Source: Marchantia polymorpha subsp. ruderalis
Lineage: Eukaryota > Streptophyta > Marchantiopsida > Marchantiales > Marchantiaceae
Direction of reading: 5' to 3'
Length of the DNA stretch: 64,000 bases
Assembly (NCBI GenBank): GCA_037833965.1
Contig: AP031354.1
Span: 4,008,001-4,072,000, forward strand
Shown: in pieces, positions 22,797 to 31,597 of the stretch
How positions within the stretch are numbered: the stretch's first letter is position 1
How the letters are laid out: each line of letters opens with the position of its first letter
Made by a program: the position numbers and the translations under genes
Notes under the pieces: model-generated
What the model saw: only the letters and a program-made list of their open reading frames with translations
The model's database searches: none
Told to the model about the DNA's origin: nothing

Positions 22797-25403
22797 TGTG
22801 GTAACACACTTTTTGTTTTTTTTGCAGAATTTAAACAATTTTAGAAAACTAGTACCGAAGCAGTGTTTGTAGTTAGAAAAGAGTACGTTAAATAGAGTGG
22901 ATTGATGAGATCGTCACGGGGTCACGAAGAATCGCGTAGTCGGATGTACCAACGCCAATGTCTTCGGCGCCTTCGGCAAAAGCTCCTTTTCTAAGGTGTC
23001 TCTACTCACGCGCTTCCAGCGTATAAGGAAGCTACGCTTCCGGCGCAGACACCTCAGGACGAGGTTTTGCTAAAGACGTCAGAAGAAGGGCCCGGACCTC
23101 TGAAGGCGTCCGACCATGAGTGCGCCTTCGGCGATGCGCCGCTAGCGCGGAAAGGGAAACCTTCATAACGAGCGGAATACATAGTAGATCCAGTTGGTTG
23201 AAGTTGCATTATAAAGAGCTCGGGACGCTCGTTCTAACGAGCCCAAGAGCGTTGGAGATGGATCAGGGACGGAGAAGTTATGAGCGTCGGAAAACTCGTA
23301 GCCGGACATGCGCCGTTCGCGCTAGGGTTCACAGCCGGAAAGGACTCCCGTACGCCCTCGGCGATGCGCCTTCGGCGGAATCGCGCGCTCATGGGAGGAA
23401 ACCAACTCAGAGTCGGAAGCGCTTTTGGCGGCTGCTCATGGAAGGAAAGCGCCGGTCGGATGTACGCCTCCGACGTGGCGCTGATGGCCGGATGCGCTGG
23501 CATGATTTGCGCCGTCAGTAATGGACGAGGCATAAAGGACAAAATAAGCGGTACGAATACGCGCCGGCGTAATTCGCGCCGACTGGATGTGCGCCTCCAG
23601 CAAGGCGCCGATGGATAAGGAACACGCCAGCGGCGACACGCCTCCGGTGATGGACGGGTTAGGGAAAGACAACATAGCCGACGTATACCCTACGGCGGAC
23701 TCGAGTCCGGAAGGCGGCGGCGGCGGGAGAATTCAACATTCACGCATGCGAATGCGCGCAGTGTGGAGACGTGAGTTCGCGCATGCAAAGGGCAAACCGT
23801 TAGGCCGTATAGCCGGCTGCGTACGTTGTAACCAGTAAGAACGTTGGACGTTCTTGAATTCGGAGAAGAAAAGACTGCGCTCCAGTCTCATTCTCTCATT
23901 CTTGATTTTGCGATTTCCAGCTTCCAAGATCACGCGCAAGGGCGGAGAGACCTGCAGTGAGAGGAGAGAGTGCGGAGACGAGTTGCGTAAGGATCTTGAC
24001 AGACCTTGGAGAGAATTGCGAGTAGCGAACTTGAGCGTGAGCGGAGAGAGAGTGAGCAGTCAGTGCTTGAGCGGCCGACGCGCAGTGGCGATTGTGAGAG
24101 AGCGAGCGAAAGGGAGAACGTTTGTGTGTGCAGGAAACGCAATGTCGAAGGTTCCCCAGCTGCGAGTGTCTCCCCTCAGGGTGCCGCAGATCGGTCTACG
24201 CGCATTTCAAGATGTGCTGCTGGGGCTGAAGCTCGATTTCCTCCTGTGGGGGTGGAACTGGACATGTCCGGAGATGGTGCGCGAGTATCTGCAGGAGAGA
24301 CACAAGCCCTCACGCGGATTCCGTCCACATCCAGAAAGATGGGACATTTGTAACTGGGCGCAGGTGTTGGGCAGGTGTGCCGGCGAGGAAGGGGATCTCC
24401 TCTTCGAGGCCGATAGCGTGAAGGTGTCCCAGGAGGAAGAAATCTCCTACAATGAGCTCTTCAAAGTTGCCAGGCATCCCAAGAACGGTTTCCGGACACG
24501 GGATTACAAAGATCGATTGCGGAGAAATGTCGCGACTGCATTGCTGCAGATATTGCAGCCGACCAAGACCGCTTACATGCATGGTTGGCAGGTAGAATTT
24601 GTGGAGCTAGTGTTGTCAGGAGCTCCAGTGCAATGGGCACGGCTCCTGTGGAAGGTGACGCGCCAGCATGCGCAAGAAGAGAGAGGAGGAACCCTCAATC
24701 ATCTTTCGCCTTACCTGATTGTGTTTTATCGGGCGATGGGATGTTTGACAAATTCAGAGCGGACACGGTTTCTGCTGCTGACACAGAGCTATCCAGGTAG
24801 ATACTCACGGGAGGCCGAAGTAGACACGGATCCGGACAAGGAACCTGCCAGTCCGCCTCCGGCTCCGGCCCCAGCAAGAGCAGCAGAAGAACGTCGAAGT
24901 GAGCGCATTCCGCGAAAGCGGAAGTGGGATGAGAGACCTGAGGACAGGCAGCCGGAAGTGCCAGCTGCGCCGACTCGTGGTCGGCCCACCCACGAGCCTC
25001 ACAGTCGACCAAAACAGAGGGCACACAAAATGCCAACTAGTACTGAGGAGACCGGGCGTACTCCGCTCCGGCGGAATCCCACGCAGGAGGAGATAATCGC
25101 GCAGATTCTAGGGAAGTCGACAAATACCTCTGCGCAGAAGGCACCAATGCCTTCGGAAGGAGATGGACGGACTGACAGTCGGCCGACTACAAGTCGGGCG
25201 ACTGAAGGTCGACAAGCGGAAGGAAGGCCAACTGAACGGCGCGTTGAACCGGACAGCAGGCCGGAAGCAGAAGAGAGTTTGGCTGACGAGCCAACAATCC
25301 TCAGAAGGTCGTCTTCGGCGGAAGGCACTTCTGGGAAAACGCCACCAGCAAGCAGGCCAAGTGGAGTGAAGACGCGTAGGGTGTATCCGACTCCCAGTCG
25401 GAC
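22797..25403 (+). repeat. Family B 3' LTR, truncated by element X
   Basis: Starts TGTGGTAACACAC right after the polypurine tract. U3 22797-24141 holds no gene; it has the conserved AAAGAGCTCG...CGAGCCCAAG island (~23210-23285) and GC-rich palindromes. The U3ORF (from 24142) is cut at 25403, where a family A LTR starts. The rest of U3, R and U5 is not in this window. Confidence 0.88.
24142..25403 (+). pseudogene. Family B U3ORF, N-terminal 420 codons (interrupted)
   Basis: The ATG at 24142 (context AACGCAATG) aligns with the conserved Met of the family A protein. The N-terminal ~245 residues are clearly homologous: PLRVPQIGLRAFQ, FLLWGWNW, MVREYLQ, WAQVLGRCAG, FRTRDYKDRLRR, GGTLNHLSPYL. A basic motif (IPRKRKW) and SRPKQRA follow, then a charged, poorly conserved linker. 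The frame is open to the family A insertion at 25403 and then reads 7 foreign codons to a stop. The region upstream of the Met (23854-24141) is also open but is not similar to family A. Confidence 0.85.
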
Positions 25404-25618
25404 TGTGGTACCCCACTTTTGGTAATTTTGAGGAAATTAAAACATTTTTGGAAAAAACTGTACCCTGGCAGCATTGTAAATAGCCTTCGGTACATCAAAA
25501 CAGAGTGAATCCGGAAGATCGCGGGGATTCTCGAGGGATCTTGTAGAATCTAGGATTTGGGGTGCAGCAGTAAGGATGGGCACCACCCTCCCTGCGAGCT
25601 CTGCAGTTAGGAACCCTG
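25404..25618 (+). repeat. Family A LTR head fragment (element X)
   Basis: The first 215 bp of a family A LTR (TGTGGTACCCCAC to GCAGTTAGGAACCC). A second LTR start follows at 25619. No gene. Confidence 0.85.
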
Positions 25619-28296
25619 TGTGGTACCCCACTTTTGGCAATTTTGAGGAAATTAAAACATTTTTGGAAAACTGTACCCTGGCAGCATTGTAAATAGCCTT
25701 CGGTACATCAAAACAGAGTGAATCCGGAAGATCGCGGGGATTCTCGAGGGATCTTGTAGAATCTGGGATTTGGGGCGCAACAGTGAGGACAGGCGCCACC
25801 CTCCCTGCGAGCTCTGCAGTTAGGACCCCTACGACGCAAGGCGCAAAACCCGCCTTCGGAGGTTGCGTCCGCGGCTGTAGGGAAACCCTCCATAATTAGG
25901 TCAACCCTCGGGCGCCTTGACCAAGTTAGGGTCCCGTGGGAAAGAGCTCGACGCACTGATTCCAACGAGCCCAAGACCGCTTGGAACGGATGAGGACTTA
26001 GGGAGTTATCACTATTGGAAGAAACGGAGGCGGTCGCCTACGGCGGAAAGAGTTCGCCACCGGCGCGAATTCCGCCTACGCGGAAGGGGGAATCAAGTTT
26101 TGTCCTATGCGCGGACGAAGGCGTTCGCCTGTGCACAGGCGAAGTAGGGTTTGGGAAGGCGCGAAGTCCGCCTACGCACAGGCGCTCGCCTGTGCACAGG
26201 CGCTTCGGCGTCGGCGGAAAATCCGCCTTGGGCCCTAGAAATGCGCCTTGTGAGGTAGAAAGTGTACGGCGCCTTCCGCGCCAGCGCAGCGCCGCGTACG
26301 GCGGAAGAGCCGCCAGAGTAATCAAATCGGTACGGACCATGCGGACGGGACGGGTGGATGCGCTCTTGGACGGACGGAGTTGCGGCGGCGGAAGCGCCGA
26401 CGAAGAGACAAGGAACGGACAGACTGTACGGAGACGGCTGACCACGGTCAACGCCTTCCGCGCCAGCGTAGCGCCGCGCACGAACTTCGCTTGCGCACAG
26501 GCGAACGCCTGTGCACAGGAGGATGTTCAAGTTCCGTGCCGGCGGAGCATCCGCCGAGGCTCCTGCCTGCGCACAGGCAGGAGTTGAACTTTTGTCCGAC
26601 ATGCGGACACACGCGTCAAGGCAGAGGGGGATTGGCCGAGGGGCGGTACGAACAAGTGTACCGCGCAAGGCGGAAAACTCGCCTTCGGCGCTACGCCCCC
26701 ATGTCCGCGGGGTAATACGCTCGCGGAGTTCAAATCCGCCAAATCGAGCGTGAGAGTTTAATCGACGACGGCGGAGCGTGAAGCCGCGCGTGAGAGCGAA
26801 GACCGTTCCAGCGTACAGCCGGCGCGGCCATCAAGTGAGACGTTCTTCACGAACAAGAGCCGACCATGACCTTCGACCGGGCGGCGGAGAACGTCCCATT
26901 CTTGAATTCGCGATTCCAATCTCTTGTGCGCGCTGCGCGCATCCATCTGCTGGCTGCTGAACATTCTCGACGTCGCCGCACAGGAGATTTCTTGTTGATT
27001 GAGGGAGAAGTGAATGCGCGTGATTTGGAATTGAGGGCGATTAGAGTTTGCCGAGAGAGAAAGGCACTCGGGCGGTGTAGCGAAGAAGCTCGAGGCCTTT
27101 CTGTCGAAGGCACAGGATACCATGTCCGCCCTCGAGGGGGAGGTGTCCGCGGCGTTGCAGAGGTTGGGACTGCGTAGTCGAGCGGAAGAGTGGCAGGGTA
27201 GGGAGCTAGTGCGCGGCAGTCGGCCGCGCAGGAGACGTAGTACAGGTTCCGCGGAGTGTAGTGTAGCGTGGTTCCGTGCAGGCGTGTAGCGTAGTGCAGT
27301 GTAGTGCTAGGTAGGACTTAGAAGGTATAAAATAGTCCCAGGCGTTTTGCCTGGGGTTCTTTCCCATCAGAAGTGCAGATCAGGAACCCATTTCCTTTGC
27401 GTGTTTGTGTCCTTGAGTTCTGTCACCACGCACGAGGAGTTACAACTTAGCGTTCCGCATTTTGTAGCTGAAGGCCTTCGGCCGAATGTTCAGAGCTAGT
27501 ACATTGGTTAGAGACTTGAGTAGTTCGGATCTGCACCTGCGGGTGACTGCCGATGCTCAGAGCCAGTGACTAGTTAGATACTTGAACAGTTTCGCCCCTA
27601 CACCTTCGAGTGTTTCTTTCTGATTGTACTCCTTGGGATTTTTCCCCTGAATGCCAAAGTGAAGTTTTGCTACTTCGTGTAAGCCTTGGTTGTAAATTCA
27701 GGTTACGCTGCAGCAGGTGCTTTGAGGGTAACCCCTGTAGTATTTCTGGGAATGACAAGTGCCTGAGAATTCAAACTCTTCAATAGACTGTTGTTGTGTT
27801 ACTGGAATGTTTCACAGTGAGTCCTTCAGTGCGGACCTGTGTTCTCTGCGCGTTTTGTGAGTTGAGAGTGTTGTTCACCGCGTAGGAGTTACTTCGATCC
27901 GAAGTAGGCAGTCCAAACCGGGTTCCTACACTAGCAGCAAGCTGGTGGAAGTGTTGTAAAAGCCGGAGTTGGAAGTCACTGCCCGCAGCTTTGCCGAGTG
28001 CGCTCGCGAGAGACTTTCCCCCTGAAATCTTGAAGTAGAGGTCCTAACGGATCTCTGGGTTGTATTTCTGTAGCTTTAGGTGTGTGTGTGTGTGTGTGTT
28101 ACGCTGCACTGTGCGACCTCCGAGTGCGCTCCGAGTGGACACTTGCAGTATTTCTGGGAGTGACAGTCGCCTGAGAATTCAAACTCATCAATAGTCTGTT
28201 AAACGTGACACTTTGTACCCTGTGTGTTCCTCTGTCCCTGTGGGTTCGACCTTTCTACCACTATATTGCAGTTTTAGCCTTTAGTGGGTTATTACA
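25619..28296 (+). repeat. Family A LTR with U3ORF deleted (2678 bp)
   Basis: Has both LTR ends (TGTGGTACCCCAC, TTATTACA), but ~2.7 kb is deleted near 27062-27072. This fuses ~65 codons of the N-terminal extension to the last ~80 codons of U3ORF out of frame. U3, the TATA box and R/U5 are retained, with no internal region. Its flanks (CCCTG and CTATG) do not match, so it is a solo LTR without a clean target duplication. Confidence 0.87.
27326..27334 (+). promoter_or_regulatory. LTR TATA box in ORF-less LTR
   Basis: TATAAAATA, followed by a hairpin one pair longer than in other copies (CCCAGGC-GTTTT-GCCTGGG). Confidence 0.75.
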
Positions 28297-30101
28297 CTAT
28301 GGGGATGGAACTACATCTGTGCGAATATGGTGCGCGAGTGGCTAGAGCCACAAGGACCACCCTCGCGCGGATTGCGTCCGCATGTTGATCGGTGGACAGT
28401 CCAAGATTGGGCGCAGGCGTTGGGAAGATGTGCTGGCATGCCAGGGCATCTCCTTTTCGACAGTGAGAGCATCAAGGTGACCAAGCAGGAAGAGGCGCAA
28501 TTTGTGGAGCTGTTCAAGACCGGGAGGTCTACCAAGAATGGATACAGGACCCGTGATTACAAGGATCGATTTCGCCGGACTTTGTCCGCGGCGCTGATGC
28601 AACTACTGCAGCCGCACCGCGCCTGCTACATCACATTGTGGCAGGTCTCTTTTGTGGAGTGCGTCATCGAGGGAACTCCAATTCACTGGGCGAGCATCCT
28701 GCACAGGGTGATGCGACAGCACGCGTTTGAGGAGAAGGGGGGAACTCTAAACCATCTTTCTCCTTTCCTCATCAATTTTTATCGACAGCGGAATTGTTTG
28801 ACAGCGGCGGAGCTTGAACATTTTCCGCCATTGTCCATCGACCATCCCGGGAAGTATGTGCGGGAGAATGAGGTCGACACTGATGCAGAGGAGTCACCGA
28901 CTTCTACCCCATCAAGGCGGAGGGACGAAGGGAGACACACTCCTGCAGCACGAGTGCCGCGGAAGCGGCGATGGAGGGAAGAGTCTGAAGAGGAGCAGCA
29001 TCAAGAACCCTCTGCTCCCATTCGACCGCGGCCGCTGTGCGAGCCATACAGCCGGCCGAAGCAGAAGGCACGCAGACTGGTGTTACCAGCCGACAGTGCG
29101 GACACGGCGACGATCGCGACGGAGAAAGGAAGTGCGTCGCCAGAGAAGCATGAGGAAGCGCGGACGACCGCAGGAGCGACGGGCCACGCTGCAACCTCGA
29201 CGGGAGAGAGGCCGCCTACGGGCCAAGGGCCTCCGGAGTTACCACGTGCGATGCGGACAGATGTTCCGTTTGCGCACAGACGAGCCTCCGCGGACGGACG
29301 AGCCTCCGCGGACAGGCGATCACAAGTGGACGTGGATCTACGCTTACGCGTGGGAAGGAGCAGTCCGCCTGTGCACAGGCGCTCACCTGTGCACAGGTCG
29401 CCTGTGCACAGGACACCTCCACACGTGCCGCCTGTGCACAGGCAAGAATCACCCCCGTTCCAACGTAGGAAGGGGAAGGAGCCGGCGGAAGAACCGCCTA
29501 CGAGACACCGGCCCTCGGGGCCAGACCTTCCGGCGCACCACGCGCCGCAATTTGCGCCTTCGGCGCCCGGGCCTTCGAGCCGAGGAGATACGAGCAGGGA
29601 GCGTGCGGAGGCCGCACCATCGGCGGGAAGTCCGCCGATAGATGCGCCTTCGGCGGTAGGGCCTATAGGCCAAGGGACATCGGGCGAGCGGCCCCCGGCC
29701 ATGTCGCCTTCGGCGATGGATATCCGCGGCGCTACGCCTGCGGCGGACAAGGCGCCGGCAATCGCGCCTGCGCACGGGCCGGGCACAGCCCCCACGGACC
29801 GATCAAGGGAGCAGCAACAGACGGAGGAGCGGAGTGACTGTCCGCGGGATGAAATTTCGATGCGCGATGCGCAATCAAACCCCGCGCAGTCACCCTCCGC
29901 TAGATCGCCTTCGGCGGCGGGCGACGGCGGCAGAGAGGACGCGGTAGACAACCAACAAGCGAGCGACGGGGATGCCGCACGGGTACATTCGCCTTCCGCC
30001 TTAGACATTTTGGCGACGAGCAGCGAGGCTGCAGCCGTGCCTTCGCAGGCAGCACACGTCGATGACGTGCAGCCCCACTCGGGGCAGTCGCCGACGCAAT
30101 C
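28297..30101 (+). pseudogene. U3ORF fragment (element X), cut at both ends
   Basis: An open frame from LLWGWNYICAN-equivalent sequence to SPTQS. It lacks the first ~33 codons of the conserved protein and everything after SPTQS (acidic tract and coiled coil). The left end abuts the LTR end TTATTACA; the right end abuts LTR1 of the tandem array at 30102. It shares GGGGGGAACTCTAAACC with the 3' LTR at 60554-64000 rather than GGGGGAACGCTTAACC of the young array, supporting common origin with X. Confidence 0.82.
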
Positions 30102-30410
30102 TGTGGTACCCCACTTTTGGCAATTTTGAGGAAATTAAAACATTTTTGGAAAACTGTACCCTGGCAGCATTGTAAATAGCCTTCGGTACATCAAAACAGA
30201 GTGAATCCGGAAGATCGCGGGGATTCTCGAGGGATCTTGTAGAATCTGGGATTTGGGGTGCAGTAGTAAGGTCAGGCACCACCCTCCCTGCGAGCTCCGC
30301 AGTTAGGATCTCTACGGCGCAAGGCGCAAAACCCGCCTTCGGAGGTTGCGTCCGCGGCTGTAGGGAAACCCTCGTAATTAGGTAACCCTCGGGCGCCTTG
30401 ACCAAGTTAG

Positions 30411-30480
30411 GATCCCGTTGGAAAGAGCTCGACGCGCTGATTCCAACGAGCCCAAGAACGCTTGGAACGGACGAGGACTT
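30411..30480 (+). other. Conserved U3 island with inverted repeats
   Basis: CGTTGGAA...TTCCAACG (17-bp spacer), followed by CCAAG-AACG-CTTGG. Family B has the same island (~23210-23285, 360-437, ~9488-9571), with the stem changed to TTAGAA...TTCTAA at 23210 and 9490. The rest of U3 upstream of the ORF is not alignable by eye between the families. Confidence 0.6.
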
Positions 30481-31597
30481 AGGGAGTTATCGCTACTGGA
30501 AGAAACGGAGGCGGTCGCCTGCGGCGGAAGGAGTTCGCCACCGGCGCGAATTCCGCCTGCGCGGAAGGGGGATTCAAGTTTTGTCCTATGCGCGGACGAA
30601 GGCGTTCGCCTGTGCACAGGCGAAGTAGGGTTAGGGAAGGCGCGAAGTCCGCCTACGCACAGGCGTTCGCCTGTGCACAGGCACTTCGGCGTCGGCGGGA
30701 GATCCGCCTTGGGCCCTAGAAATGCGCCTTGTGAGGTAGAAAGTGTACGGCGCCTTCCGCGCCAGCGCAGCGCAGCGTACGTCGGAAGACCGCCAGAGTA
30801 ATCCAATCGGTACGGACCATGCGGACGGCACGGGTGGATGCGCTCTTGGACGGACGGAGTTGCGGCGGCGGAAGCGCCGACGGAGAGACAAGGAACGGAC
30901 AGACTGGACGGAGACGGCTGACCACGGTCAACGCCTTCCGCGCCAGCGCGGCGCCGCGGACGGAATTCGCCTGCGCACAGGCGAACGCCTGTGCACAGGA
31001 GGATGTTCAAGTTCCGCGCCGGCGGAGAATCCGCCGAGGCCCCTGCCTGCGCACAGGCAGGAGTTGAATTTTCGTCCGACATGCGGACACACGCGTCAAG
31101 GCAGAAGGGGATTGGCCGAGGGGCGGTACGAACAAGTGTACCGCGCAAGGCGGAAAACTCGCCTTCGGCGCTACGCCCCCATGTCCGGAGGGTGACACGC
31201 TCGCGGAGTTCAAATCCGCCAATTCGAGCGTGAGAGTTTAATCGACGACGGCGGAGCGTGAAGCCGCGCGTGAGAGCAAAGACCGTTCCAGCGTACAGCC
31301 GGCGCGGCCATCAAGTGAGACGTTCTTCACGACCAAGAGACGACCATGACCTTCGACCGGGCGGCGGAGAGCATCCCATTCTTGAATTCGCGATTCCAAT
31401 CTCTTGTGCGCGCTGCGCGCATCCATCTGCTGGCTGCGGAACATTCTCGTCGTCGTCGCTCAGGAGATTTCTTGTTGATTGAGGGAGAAGTGAGTGCGCG
31501 TGATTTGGAATTGAGAGCGATTAGAGTTTGCCGAGAGAGAAAGAAACGCGGACAGTGCGGAAGTAGAATGAGCGGGCGAGCGAACCCCAGGAACGCA

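Larger units (their letters stand above)
9132..25403 (+). mobile_element. Family B Ty3/gypsy element, degenerate, with nested LTR
   Basis: Order: 5' LTR (9132-13105), gag-pro remnant (to 14890), family A minus LTR (14891-20269), pol remnant (20270-22759), polypurine tract (22784-22796), 3' LTR (from 22797, cut by element X at 25403). The PBS and the first half of gag are deleted. Pol has a nonsense codon and loses the integrase glutamate. The element cannot move on its own. Confidence 0.85.

Noticed and set aside
30600-31050. Repeated GC palindromes considered as a CRISPR array
   Set aside because: Spacing is irregular, units lie in coding and non-coding DNA, there are no uniform spacers, and the context is a eukaryotic retroelement.
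30378-31148. Open frames of 76-256 codons on both strands in the U3 head
   Set aside because: They consist of GC-rich palindrome translations (CTGEV, PVHRR, RLCAGG), are broken by indels in LTR4 and other copies, and have no conserved start. No coding support.
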